A model generated the notes under the pieces. The model made no database searches. It was not told where the DNA came from and saw only the letters and a program-made list of their open reading frames with translations. This document shows, in pieces, positions 34,908 to 43,392 of a stretch of 45,639 nt of DNA. Made by a program: the position numbers and the translations under genes. The stretch comes from Oscillospiraceae bacterium (GTDB lineage: Bacteria > Bacillota > Clostridia > Oscillospirales > Oscillospiraceae): the NCBI GenBank assembly GCA_022792945.1, contig JAAWBZ010000064.1, positions 1 through 45,639 on the forward strand, written 5' to 3'. The number at the start of each line of letters is the position of its first letter. Within the stretch, counting starts at the first letter, position 1.

Positions 34908-35584
34908 GTCTCGCACCGGGTCAGGTAGCCCTCTCCCTTCCGGGTGACGATGAAGTCCCGGAGGCCCAGGCCCTCCAGCTTTTTCCGCAGGCGGGCGACG
35001 TTGACGGTGAGGGTATTGTCGTCGATGAAGTCCTCGCGGTCCCAGAGGGCGCGGATGAGGGCCTCGCGGCGGACGGTGCACCCGGGGCGCTCCATGAGGC
35101 GCTGCAAAATCTGGGCCTCGTTCCGGGTCAGCTCCAGCGTCTGTCCGTTCCATTCCACGCTGCCGTCTCCCAGCCGCAGCGTCACGCCGCCGCAGGTAAG
35201 GCTCGCCCCCTCGGCCCCGAAGCCGTAGGCCCGGCGGAGGAGGGCGCGGATTTTTGCGGTCAGCACCTCCATGCGGAAGGGCTTGGCCACATAGTCGTCG
35301 GCCCCCAGCTGGATGGCCATGATGAGGTTCATGTCGTCCGCCGCCGAGGAGAGGAAGAGGATGGGCGCGTGGGAGCGTTTTCGGATTTCGGCGCACCAGT
35401 GGTAGCCGTTGAAGCAGGGGAGCGCCACGTCCAGCAGCACCAGATGGGGTGCGTAGTCCTCAAAGGCCGAGAGCACGTCGGCAAAGTCCTCGGTCCGCCG
35501 CGCCGCCCAGCCCCACTGTCCCAGCTGCCGCTCCAGAGCCTGGGCGATGACCGGGTCGTCCTCCACGATGAGAATCTTATACAA
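34904..35584 (-). CDS. BceR-type response regulator (OmpR/PhoB family)
   Basis: 226 aa. A receiver domain with phospho-acceptor D52 (LVLLDVALP) and YVAKPFRM switch Lys is joined to a winged-helix DNA-binding domain (about 130-226, VNVARLRKKLEGLGL). The start codon is TTG, with GGGAGGG 8 bases upstream. It should bind the dyad at 35640-35659 and activate the divergent ABC transporter genes. Confidence 0.92.
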   Translation of the reverse strand: MYKILIVEDDPVIAQALERQLGQWGWAARRTEDFADVLSAFEDYAPHLVLLDVALPCFNGYHWCAEIRKRSHAPILFLSSAADDMNLIMAIQLGADDYVAKPFRMEVLTAKIRALLRRAYGFGAEGASLTCGGVTLRLGDGSVEWNGQTLELTRNEAQILQRLMERPGCTVRREALIRALWDREDFIDDNTLTVNVARLRKKLEGLGLRDFIVTRKGEGYLTRCET

Positions 35585-35607
35585 AGACCGTCCCTCCCTT
35601 CCCGGCT

Positions 35608-35636
35608 ATGATACCACAGCGCGGCCCTGGGCGCAA
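35608..35636 (-). promoter_or_regulatory. Promoter of the BceRS-like two-component genes
   Basis: Minus strand TTGCGC (35636-35631), 17-base spacer, TATCAT (35613-35608). The start lies near 35601, about 17 bases before the TTG codon. Confidence 0.65.
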
Positions 35637-35639
35637 ACA

Positions 35640-35659
35640 TTCTTACAAAAATGTAAGAA
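35640..35659. promoter_or_regulatory. BceR-type operator
   Basis: TTCTTACA-AAAA-TGTAAGAA is a perfect 8-base dyad with a 4-base centre. It contains the known BceR/PsdR consensus TNACA-N4-TGTAA. It lies between the divergent two-component and transporter genes. A second weaker dyad, TAAG-N5-CTTA, is at 35675-35687. The transporter -10 is probably TATACT at 35711-35716 with no good -35, as expected for an activated promoter. Confidence 0.88.
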
Positions 35660-35753
35660 AGCCCAGGGAAAACGTAAGGAAAACTTATGGCACCGCCCGC
35701 GGCGGCGCAGTATACTGGAGGTGCAAACCAACCAAAGCAAGGAGACGAGGCAT

Positions 35754-36521
35754 ATGGCACTTCTGGAAGTGGAACACCTGAAAAAAATCTACGCCACCCG
35801 CTTCGGCGGCCAGCCGGTGCGGGCGCTGGACGACGTGAGCTTCACGGTGGAGTCCGGCGAGTTCGCGGCCATCATGGGCGAGTCCGGCTCCGGCAAGACC
35901 ACCCTTTTGAACATCCTGGCCGCCCTGGACCGCCCCACCGACGGGCGGGTGGTCCTGGACGGCCGGGACCTGGGGGCCGTGCCCGAGCAGCAGATGGCCG
36001 CCTACCGGCGGGAGAACCTGGGCTTTGTGTTCCAGGACTTCAATCTGCTGGACACCTTTACCCTCCGTGACAATATCTTTCTGCCCCTGGTGCTCTCGGG
36101 CCGGCGCTACGGGGAGATGGAGGGAAGGCTCGGCCCCATCGCCCGGGACCTGGGCATCGCGGAGCTGCTGGACAAGTACCCCTACGAGGTCTCCGGCGGG
36201 CAGAAGCAGCGCGCCGCTGTGGCCCGTGCCCTGATCGCCGGCCCGCGGCTCATCCTGGCCGACGAGCCCACCGGCGCGCTGGACTCCAAGGCCTCTGACG
36301 CCCTGCTGGACGTGTTCGGCAGCATCAACCAGGCCGGCCAGACCATCCTGATGGTCACCCACTCGGTCCGCGCCGCCAGCCGCGCGGGCAGGGTCCTCTT
36401 CATCAAGGACGGCATCGTCTATCACCAGCTCTACCGCGGGCCGCAGTCGGACCAGCAGTTCTACGAGACCATCTCCGACGCCCTGACGGTGCTGGCCGCG
36501 GGAGGGATGCGCCGTGGGTAA
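35754..36521 (+). CDS. BceA-type ABC transporter ATP-binding protein
   Basis: 255 aa of the MacB/BceA class. Walker A GESGSGKTT (42-50), signature VSGGQKQR, Walker B LILADEPTGALD and a switch His in MVTHSVRAAS. It pairs with the large permease 8 bases inside its own end. These transporters remove peptide antibiotics from lipid II-cycle targets and also signal to the kinase. The ATG at 35754 is used because AAGGAG lies before it; the longer open frame covers the operator. Confidence 0.94.
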   Translation: MALLEVEHLKKIYATRFGGQPVRALDDVSFTVESGEFAAIMGESGSGKTTLLNILAALDRPTDGRVVLDGRDLGAVPEQQMAAYRRENLGFVFQDFNLLDTFTLRDNIFLPLVLSGRRYGEMEGRLGPIARDLGIAELLDKYPYEVSGGQKQRAAVARALIAGPRLILADEPTGALDSKASDALLDVFGSINQAGQTILMVTHSVRAASRAGRVLFIKDGIVYHQLYRGPQSDQQFYETISDALTVLAAGGMRRG

Positions 36522-38478
36522 GAGACTGTTCTACCCCCGCCTGGCCGCCGCCAACCTCCGCAAGAACCACAGCGTCTACCGCCCCTATATCCTGGCGGTG
36601 GTGCTGCTCTCGGCCATGTACTACTGCCTCCATTCCATCTCCGCCATGGTGGGAAGCAGCGGGGCCGGCGGCAGCTGGCAGATGGCGGCGCTTCTGAGCA
36701 TGAGCGCGTGGCTCATCGGCTTTTTCTCCCTTCTGGTGCTGTTTTACGCCAACAGCTTCGTCATCAAGCGCCGCGCCCGGGAATTCGGCCTCTACAGCAT
36801 CCTGGGCATGGAAAAGCGCCACATCTGCCGCGTCATGGTGTGGGAGGTGCTGCTGGTGGGCGCCGGCGGCGTGCTGGCGGGGATGGCGCTGGGGGCGCTG
36901 TTCTCCCAGGCGTTTCTGCTGGTGCTGCAAAGGCTGGCGGCGGTGGCGGTGCAGCTGACCTTCCGCATCCCGCTGGGCGCGGTGGGGTCCACCGCGGCGC
37001 TCTTCGCCGGGGTCTTTGCCCTGGTGCTGGTCTACGACGTCATCGCCGTGCTGCGCAGCCGCCCCATTGAGCTGCTGCGCAGCGCCCGGCAGGGCGAGCG
37101 GGAGCCCAAGGCCCGCTGGCTCCTGGCCCTGGCGGGCCTCGCGGCCCTGGGCGGCGGCTACTGTATGGCCCTGCGGGTGGACCGGCCGGGGGACGCGCTG
37201 CTGGCCTTCTTCCCGGCGGTGTTCCTGGTGATCGTGGGGACCTACTGTCTCTTCATCGCCGGGTCTGTCTCGATCTTGAAGCTCCTGCGGAAGAACAAGG
37301 GCTTTTACTACCGCCCGCGGAACTTCATCTCGGTCTCCACGCTGCTCTACCGCATGAAGCAGAACGCGGCGGGCCTGGCCAGCATCTGCATCCTCTCCAC
37401 CTGCGTGCTGGTGACGGTCTCCTCCACGCTGTCTCTGTTCCTGGGCGAGGAGGATTCCCTCCGGCGGATGTACCCCCGGATGGTCAACGTCGAATGCGTT
37501 CTGGAGGAGGAAGGCAGCCTGGACGCCGTGGCCGACGCGGCCTGGGGCTATACCGCGGCCTGCGGCGGGGAAATTCAGGATCTGGCAACGTACCGCGTCC
37601 TTCAGTGCCCGGCCAGCGCCCTGGGCGGCGGCGTCTACGAGACCACGGACTACTACGGCACCGACTCCATCGAAATTCTGGCCCTGCCGCTTTCGGATTA
37701 CAACCTCTGCGCCGGGACATCGCTGACGCTCTCGCCGGAGGAGGTGCTGGTCTGCGCCGGGAGCTGGCCGGACGTGGCGGCGGTGCAGCTGGACGGCTGG
37801 GTCTACGGCGTGGCGGGAGTCCTGGAGGAGGCGCCGGATTTCCTGGCCGGGGTCATCGGGGACCGGCTGGTGCTGGTGGTAGCCGACGGCGAGGCCCTGA
37901 CGCAGCTGCGGGACCGCAGCGCCATGACCGCCGGGCTTCAGCGGGACATCCAGGGCTGCTGCCTGTTCGACATCCGCGGCATCGCGGACCCGGAGGCCTA
38001 CTACGCCGGCATCGCCCGGGAGCTGACGGACAACCATCCGGTCCAGGCGGTGCGGTGCCGGGACCTGGACCGGGGTGAATTCTATGAAATTTACGGAACG
38101 CTGCTGTTTGTGGGGGTGTTCTTCGCGGCGCTGTTCGTCATTGCGGTGGTGCTCATCATTTATTACAAGCAGGTGACCGAGGGCTTTGACGACCATGACC
38201 GCTTTCGCATCCTGCGCAACGTGGGCATGAGCGATCGGGAGATCCGGAAGGTGATCTCCAAGCAGGTGCTGCTGGTGTTCTACCTGCCCCTGGCGGCGGC
38301 GATGGTGCATATCGCGGTGGCGTTCCCGGTGCTCTGCCGGATTTTGCAGGCGTTTCAGCTCTATAACACGCGTCTGTTTCTCCTGTGCACCGCGGGGACG
38401 GCGGGGCTGTTTGTGGCTTTCTACTTCCTGACCTACAGGCTGACGGCGCGGACCTATTATAGGATCGTCCACGTCTAG
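36514..38478 (+). CDS. BceB-type ABC transporter permease
   Basis: 654 aa, GTG start overlapping the ATPase gene by 8 bases. FtsX-like permease with about ten membrane helices and a large extracytoplasmic domain (about 310-520) between the seventh and eighth helices, typical of BceB. The first helix block has REFGLYSILGMEKRHICRVM, the loop that contacts the ATPase and recurs in the last block as RFRILRNVGMSDREIRKVI. Together with the adjacent regulator and kinase it makes a full sensing and detoxification module for an unknown peptide antibiotic. Confidence 0.93.
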   Translation: MGKRLFYPRLAAANLRKNHSVYRPYILAVVLLSAMYYCLHSISAMVGSSGAGGSWQMAALLSMSAWLIGFFSLLVLFYANSFVIKRRAREFGLYSILGMEKRHICRVMVWEVLLVGAGGVLAGMALGALFSQAFLLVLQRLAAVAVQLTFRIPLGAVGSTAALFAGVFALVLVYDVIAVLRSRPIELLRSARQGEREPKARWLLALAGLAALGGGYCMALRVDRPGDALLAFFPAVFLVIVGTYCLFIAGSVSILKLLRKNKGFYYRPRNFISVSTLLYRMKQNAAGLASICILSTCVLVTVSSTLSLFLGEEDSLRRMYPRMVNVECVLEEEGSLDAVADAAWGYTAACGGEIQDLATYRVLQCPASALGGGVYETTDYYGTDSIEILALPLSDYNLCAGTSLTLSPEEVLVCAGSWPDVAAVQLDGWVYGVAGVLEEAPDFLAGVIGDRLVLVVADGEALTQLRDRSAMTAGLQRDIQGCCLFDIRGIADPEAYYAGIARELTDNHPVQAVRCRDLDRGEFYEIYGTLLFVGVFFAALFVIAVVLIIYYKQVTEGFDDHDRFRILRNVGMSDREIRKVISKQVLLVFYLPLAAAMVHIAVAFPVLCRILQAFQLYNTRLFLLCTAGTAGLFVAFYFLTYRLTARTYYRIVHV

Positions 38479-38489
38479 GCAGAACTCGA

Positions 38490-38520
38490 GCCGGGACCGC
38501 GCGGTCCCGGCCCTGGTTTT
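38490..38520 (+). terminator. Terminator of the BceAB-type operon
   Basis: Perfect 22-base palindrome (38490-38511, arms of 11) followed by CCTGGTTTT. It lies 11 bases past the permease stop. Confidence 0.75.
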
Positions 38521-38523
38521 CCC

Positions 38524-38552
38524 TTGACAAGGCGGCGGAAATCAGGTATATG
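38524..38552 (+). promoter_or_regulatory. Promoter of a candidate small RNA
   Basis: Perfect TTGACA (38524-38529), 17-base spacer, TATATG (38547-38552). It lies directly after the BceAB terminator and points to a stretch with no plus-strand gene. Confidence 0.65.
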
Positions 38553-38558
38553 AAGCAT

Positions 38559-38685
38559 AGAAAGGGGGCTGCTGTCTGCCGTGCTGGCAGCGCTGAAAGA
38601 TATTTCTTTCCCGCTGTCCGGAATAACACAAAAAAACGCCGGAATACAAGGAAAAAAGTGCGTCCATGGGGCGCACTTTTGATTT
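38559..38685 (+). ncRNA. Candidate small RNA between BceAB and the exonuclease
   Basis: About 125 nt from the predicted start to the end of a terminator stem-loop. It contains CTGCC/GGCAG and GAAAG/CTTTC hairpins before the terminator at 38654-38680. A basic reading frame begins at 38550 but runs through the terminator and is the shadow of the minus-strand exonuclease. Could be an independent sRNA or antisense to the 3' end of the exonuclease mRNA. Confidence 0.4.
38654..38680. terminator. Bidirectional terminator
   Basis: AAAAGTGCG (38654-38662) pairs with CGCACTTTT (38672-38680). A and T tracts on both sides let it end the minus-strand exonuclease gene (TTTTTT follows) and the plus-strand candidate RNA. 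Confidence 0.8.
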
Positions 38686-39647
38686 TATTCCGAATCCGCC
38701 GGCCGTTTGCCCCGTCTCCGTCTGCGGCGGCGCTTGGAGGGAGCGGCCAGGGTGCGCTCATACGTCTTGGCTGCCTCGGAGTCGCCCTCGTAGAGCAGCT
38801 TGCTCACCCGGTAGGTCCCGTCCGGCTCCGGCTGCAGGCGCAGGCGCAGCAGGTACTTGCCGTGCTGCGGGCAGCTGGCCATGGTCATATACCGCCGCCC
38901 CGGCTGGGAGATCCACTTGCCCGCGGTCATCGCCGCGCCGCACTGGGGACAGACGTTCTCCGCGCCGCCCAGGCGTGCCATGGCCTCCCGCTTGTCCTTC
39001 AGGCCGTGGTAGACCTGCCGCGACACACACCCGGGCAGCTCCGCGCCGTGGAGGCCGTTCTCGTGGGAGCGGACCGCGCTGTCATACTCGCGCATCCCCC
39101 GTACCAGGTCCAGCCGCGCGCAGATGAGCGCCGTGTGATAGGCGTCGCCCAGTGCGTCGTGGGCGGGGCGGCTGGGGGCGATGTCCAGTATCTCCATAGC
39201 CGTGGTCAACGCCCGCTGGTTGGACCCGCCGTCGGTCTGGGCGTTGAAGATCATCTGGGCGTTGTACCACCGCTGCACCCATTCCGTGGGCAGCTGATGG
39301 ATGGCCAGATTCTCCCGCAGGATGGAGATGTCGTCAAACCCCCAGGTCAAAAACACCACGTCCTCCCCGCACCAGGCGCGGAAGCGCGCCATAGCCTCGG
39401 GAAAGGGGATGCCCTCGGCCTTGAGCCGGGCCTCCTTGATGCCGGTGAGGCTGCTGACCTTCTTGTTGAGCTTTTTGTAGAAGTGGGACCGGACCAGCAC
39501 CTGGAATTCATCCGCCACAGTCCGGTCCTCCAGCACGCGCACCGCGCCCAGCTGGATGATCTCGCCGTGGATGGGCAGCGCCAGGCGCGCCGCCGCCGAA
39601 CCGGGCCACGCCTGATTCCACTCCATATCCAGAACGATATAATTCAT
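38685..39647 (-). CDS. DEDDh 3'-5' exonuclease with zinc ribbon and basic tail
   Basis: 320 aa. The exonuclease domain (1 to about 190) has the DEDDh residues: D7 and E9 in YIVLDMEWN, the Asp in WGFDDISIL and the His/Asp in PAHDALGDAYHTA. It resembles the ERI-1/KapD branch, which trims RNA or DNA ends, more than polymerase epsilon subunits. A second region holds CPQCG and CPQHG, a likely zinc ribbon (about 232-265). The C-terminus is a run of Arg/Lys that could bind nucleic acid. AAGGAG precedes the start. Confidence 0.85.
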   Translation of the reverse strand: MNYIVLDMEWNQAWPGSAAARLALPIHGEIIQLGAVRVLEDRTVADEFQVLVRSHFYKKLNKKVSSLTGIKEARLKAEGIPFPEAMARFRAWCGEDVVFLTWGFDDISILRENLAIHQLPTEWVQRWYNAQMIFNAQTDGGSNQRALTTAMEILDIAPSRPAHDALGDAYHTALICARLDLVRGMREYDSAVRSHENGLHGAELPGCVSRQVYHGLKDKREAMARLGGAENVCPQCGAAMTAGKWISQPGRRYMTMASCPQHGKYLLRLRLQPEPDGTYRVSKLLYEGDSEAAKTYERTLAAPSKRRRRRRRGKRPADSE

Positions 39648-39760
39648 AGGAGATTCTCCTTAAAAAAAGAACCCTCGGACTCCAGGGGCAAACACGGATT
39701 GCCGGCACGCGGAACGGAAATGCTCCGGCGCGCCTGCCCCTGTTGATCGATGGCACTACC

Positions 39761-39789
39761 ATCATAACACATTTTCTCCGGCGGCGCAA
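39761..39789 (-). promoter_or_regulatory. Exonuclease promoter
   Basis: Minus strand TTGCGC (39789-39784), 17-base spacer, TATGAT (39766-39761). The leader of about 105 bases contains no supported feature apart from the ribosome binding site. Confidence 0.65.
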
Positions 39790-39800
39790 CGCGCGAACCG

Positions 39801-39829
39801 TTGCAAATCCCAAAAAAATCTGCTATAAT
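39801..39829 (+). promoter_or_regulatory. Promoter of the tandem metallo-beta-lactamase gene
   Basis: TTGCAA (39801-39806), 17-base spacer, TATAAT (39824-39829). The start is near 39836, 26 bases before the TTG start codon. Confidence 0.82.
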
Positions 39830-39861
39830 CGTAAAAAAATTCGGATTTTGGAGGCAGTATC

Positions 39862-41751
39862 TTGAGATTACAGGAACTAGCTCCCGGGGTTTTCAGAATT
39901 CCGGGCAGTGTCTGGGGCGGACTTCTGGTGCGCGGCGGCTTTGCGCTGCTGCTGGACGCGCCGGAGACGCCGCCGGACGCGCCCCTCTGGGACCTGCTTC
40001 GGGAGGCCGGCGTCCACACGGTGGAGGGCGTCCTTCTGACCCAGCACCGCCGCGCTCACAGCGGGGGGCTTGCCCAGTGGCGGGGAGACCTGCCGCCGGT
40101 CCATGCTACGGAGGCCGAGGCGGCGCTGCTGCGCCGGGCAGACCGGGTCTGGACCACTGGGGCGGGACGCTACCACGGCTACGCCTGCATCCCCGACCGC
40201 TTTTCGCCCCTGGAGGCCGTCCCGGCCCTGGGGGACCTCCGGGACGGCGAGGCTGTCGTCTGGCGGGGCATGACCATCACGCCGGTGGTGTTCTCGGCCC
40301 TCTCCCATGGAGACTGTGCCCTTGTGGTGGAAGCCGGCGGCGTCAAAATCGCTTTCTGCGGCGCGCTGGCCATGGCCGGCGGCAAAATCCACGACCTCTG
40401 CAGCTTCCAGAAGGCCCTGCCGGGTATGATGGGCTACCACGGCTTCCTGGGCGGCCTCCCGGCCTGGGTGGAGGGGACGCGGCGGCTGCTGGCCCTGAGT
40501 CCGGACCTGCTCAGCCCCGCCTGCGGCCCCGCGGAGGACGACCCCGCCGGGTGCCTGAGCCTGCTGGAAGGGCGGCTGCGGGACTACGCGGCGGCGTACA
40601 CGGATATCAGCGCCGTGCGCTACTACTTCCCAGAGGAATTCCACCGGGGCTTTGAGGTCCCCCTGGGCCTGACGCCCCCGGACGCCCGCGCGCCGCTCTC
40701 GGAGCATCCCGCGTGGCTCTCCCGCATTGGCGAGACCACGTCGTACCTGCTCCGCGCCCCGTCGGGTCGGGCGATTCTCATTGATGCGGGGGATCTGGAG
40801 GCGGTGGAGACGGTGCAGGCCATGCTCTCCGGCGGGCGGCTCACGGCCCTGGACGCCTGCTGGATCACCCACGCCCATGACGACCACCTCAACGCGCTCT
40901 GGGCGCTGACGTCCCGCTTCGACTGCGACCTCTGGACCACCGCGGCGGTGGCCGAGGTGTGCGAGCGGCCCTGGGCCTGGTTCCTCCCGGCGCTGCCGGA
41001 CTGCTGTGCCAAGCCGCGGGTGCGCCGGGACGGAGAGACGTGGCAGTGGGAGGGCTTTACCCTGACGGCCCTGCACTTTCCCGGCCAGTGCGTCTGCCAC
41101 GCGGGGCTTTTGGTGGAGCGGGACGGACAAAGGGTTCTCCTCTGCGGCGACAGCTTCGCCCCCACGGGGCTGGACGACTACTGTGCCGACAACCGCAACC
41201 TCCCCGGCTCCGGGCGGGGCTACCGGCGGTGTGTGGAGCTGCTGCGGCGCTATGGCGTGGAGCAGCTGGTCAATGAGCACCAGAGCGAGCCGTTCCGCTA
41301 TACCGGGGACTACCTCCGCTTCCTGGAGGCCGGCATGGACCGGCGGGACGCGCTGCTGGCAGAGCTTCTGCCGGACGACATCGGCCTGGGGCTGGACAGC
41401 CAGTGGCTGCGCGTCTTTCCGCTGGAGCAGACCGCCGTCCGCGGCGCGGTGCTGCGCCTGAGCCTCCAGCTGACCGGCCACGGCGTCCACACGGTCCGTG
41501 CCTGCCCCCGTCTGCCCTGGGGCGGTACGGCGGAGCTGCGGGGCGAGACCCACGGCCTCACCGCCGGCACTGTGACCGAGGCCCCGGCCGACGTCTGGCT
41601 CCACGCCGACATCCCCCTGCCGCCGGACCTCACAGGCTGCTTCCGCATTCCCATCGACTGCTGGCTGGACGGGCGGTATCTGGGGTCGTATCTGGCGTGG
41701 ACGCTGGATATTTTGGATGATTGCTTTGCAAGAACCAGCAAAACCTTGTGA
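39862..41751 (+). CDS. Tandem metallo-beta-lactamase-fold hydrolase, first domain degenerate
   Basis: 629 aa, TTG start 7 bases after GGAGG. Two MBL-type domains lie in tandem. In the first (about 1-230) the metal motif position reads TQHRRAH (60-66), so most ligands of HxHxDH are lost. The second (about 285-490) keeps THAHDDH (336-342) and later metal-type residues (VCHAGLL, LCGDSF, VNEHQSE), so it should bind metal and hydrolyse an unknown substrate. The last 130 residues form a separate beta-rich or helical cap. There is no signal peptide. No neighbours suggest a pathway. Confidence 0.8.
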   Translation: MRLQELAPGVFRIPGSVWGGLLVRGGFALLLDAPETPPDAPLWDLLREAGVHTVEGVLLTQHRRAHSGGLAQWRGDLPPVHATEAEAALLRRADRVWTTGAGRYHGYACIPDRFSPLEAVPALGDLRDGEAVVWRGMTITPVVFSALSHGDCALVVEAGGVKIAFCGALAMAGGKIHDLCSFQKALPGMMGYHGFLGGLPAWVEGTRRLLALSPDLLSPACGPAEDDPAGCLSLLEGRLRDYAAAYTDISAVRYYFPEEFHRGFEVPLGLTPPDARAPLSEHPAWLSRIGETTSYLLRAPSGRAILIDAGDLEAVETVQAMLSGGRLTALDACWITHAHDDHLNALWALTSRFDCDLWTTAAVAEVCERPWAWFLPALPDCCAKPRVRRDGETWQWEGFTLTALHFPGQCVCHAGLLVERDGQRVLLCGDSFAPTGLDDYCADNRNLPGSGRGYRRCVELLRRYGVEQLVNEHQSEPFRYTGDYLRFLEAGMDRRDALLAELLPDDIGLGLDSQWLRVFPLEQTAVRGAVLRLSLQLTGHGVHTVRACPRLPWGGTAELRGETHGLTAGTVTEAPADVWLHADIPLPPDLTGCFRIPIDCWLDGRYLGSYLAWTLDILDDCFARTSKTL

Positions 41752-41977
41752 AACAGCGCAATATGCCGGATTTCCTGACAACAGACTACCCGATTACTGC
41801 GAATTTACTGCCAGGGGATGAGCTTTGATATCTTCTTCACAATAGCCAGCACGCACTGTAACGCTAGGCTGCATTTCAGACCATACCCACAAACACCAGC
41901 AGCTGTAAAGTAGGGGATGCCCTCATGAAGAGGGCACCCCCGATCAGAATAGTTCACCTCAAATTTGAGGGCAATGC
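41752..41977. other. Intergenic stretch at the edge of the mobile remnant
   Basis: The base composition falls from here on. It holds a stem-loop (41913-41924 with 41930-41940, one bulge) and a weak minus-strand frame of up to 84 codons (41805-42059) without ribosome binding site or recognisable motifs; I do not call it a gene. No attachment-site repeat is visible. Confidence 0.4.
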
Positions 41978-42615
41978 TCACTGCCTCGCTGCTCCCTGAG
42001 AAACTTTGCCGTAATTTTGCTGGACATAGCGATTCAGAGCGGCGGCAGTTGTACCGCAATCCTGCATCAGCTTTTCCAGATAGGCAATCTGCTTCTGGCT
42101 GGCGGCTCTGTCCGTCCTCGGCTGCTGACAGGCAGGGCCTTTCCCGTTGGGCTGTTCAGGCTCTATGTTCATGTCCTCCACATCCTGTGTAAACCGTGCG
42201 GACAGACAGGCCACATTCAGAACAGCATCCACCAGCGCCCGCTTCTTCGCCATTTTCAGCGCCGTTGTAGTCAATCAGGCCCAGATAATTCATGATTTTC
42301 TCGGCCCCAGGCTTCAACAGGGACGGCTTGGTGCAGCGGGGGATGATACCATAGTCCACGCCAGCGACAAGGACGGCATCAATGCAGCGGCTCATTTCGC
42401 TGCCAAAGGTGGAAGCTTCTTCCACGCTCAACCTCCTTGCCGCAGTAGCCGTAACAGGCTCGGTGACGGGCTGGAACTCGCTGCTTTCAGCAGAAGTACA
42501 TCAGGTTCTTTGGGATGCTCCGCCCGGCCCTCTGGATAGCCGCCTGAACAGCGGGGATAGGCTCAACGGTTCCCATCTTCTGCTCCAACAGAGCTTTCAG
42601 GTCAATCGTTGCCAT
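41978..42615 (-). pseudogene. Remnant of a phage-type single-strand annealing protein
   Basis: Three pieces in different frames. The first, 42615-42487, has AAGGAGG and a start (MATIDLKALLEQKMG) but stops after 42 codons. The second includes GVDYGIIPRCTKPSLLKPGAEK, typical of the N-terminal half of phage recombination proteins in Clostridia. The third, ALKMAKKRALVDAVLN and FTQDVEDM (42274-41978), is the usual C-terminal part of the same kind of protein. Near 42270 the halves are joined out of frame, with the middle missing, so deletion and frameshift have destroyed the gene. The family name is assigned from motif memory, so the exact type is uncertain. Confidence 0.6.
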
Positions 42616-42636
42616 AATCAAAATCCTCCTTCTGAA

Positions 42637-43323
42637 TCAGCGCACCGTGAAGCGGCGGCTGGTAGTGGCTTTGGTGTACTTCTTGACGATTTCAGGCTCC
42701 TTCGCTTTCAGGGCGGTAGTGTCGAGCCGCTCAGTGGTGACGGGCTTCCAGCCTACGGTATGGCCCTCAATCTGGCCCTTCTCATGGTCGCCCAACATCT
42801 CTTTCAGATGGTTCGCTGCGGCCTGTTTCCGTGCCTTTGCGCTGTCCTCTTCGGCAGCGGCGCAATGTATTCATCCATGAATCCAAGGGCCTCCTGCGGC
42901 AGCGTCCGAACCGCCAATATCAGGACGGATATTGTTCTGAACCATAATCCGGAACTGCTCTTCCAACGCAATCAACTTCTGCTGGATACCCTCGTCAGCG
43001 TCAACCTCACAGAGCTTGAAGGTGTTGCCGCCGATCAGAACAGCTACATATGCCATTGGAACGCCAGTCACCGCCAAATAGTGCTGCACCTGGGTTTCGT
43101 AGTAGACAGGGATGCCATTCTCCCATTCGCCGCGCCTGTGCACGCCGGCGGTTTTAACTTCCAGAATGGCAGGGTTCCCGTTATCGTCCTCGGTCAAACC
43201 ATCAATGTTCGCCAGCCTATAGGTGTGCTTTGGATGCTGCAACATGTCCTTGACCTCCACCACACGGCCCATAATGTCCAGCAGATGGATGTTGCTAAAC
43301 TTGAAATTATACCTTTTGCTCAT
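42637..43323 (-). pseudogene. YqaJ-like phage exonuclease remnant
   Basis: The first part (150 codons from 43323) has the YqaJ nuclease core: LANIDGLTEDDNGNPAILEVKT with the metal Asp, Glu and Lys, then YYETQVQHYLAVTG. The N-terminal third (GIGGSDAA type) is absent. After codon 133 the frame breaks twice: EALGFMDEYIAPLP and then ARKQAANHLKEMLGDHEKGQ, ending KKYTKATTSRRFTVR before a stop at 42637. Truncation and two frameshifts mark it as a pseudogene. It would have supplied 5'-3' resection for the annealing protein beside it. Confidence 0.7.
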
Positions 43324-43392
43324 AATGAAACCTCCTAAAAATATTTTAAGGCAGGGGCTTTACTGGCCCCCGCTTTCTTGATAAATGTGCGC

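Noticed and set aside
38550..39746. Basic protein of 398 codons on the plus strand
   Set aside because: It runs through a terminator and lies opposite the well-supported exonuclease gene.
41805..42059. 84-codon minus-strand frame
   Set aside because: No ribosome binding site or recognisable motif, and it overlaps the annealing-protein remnant in another frame.
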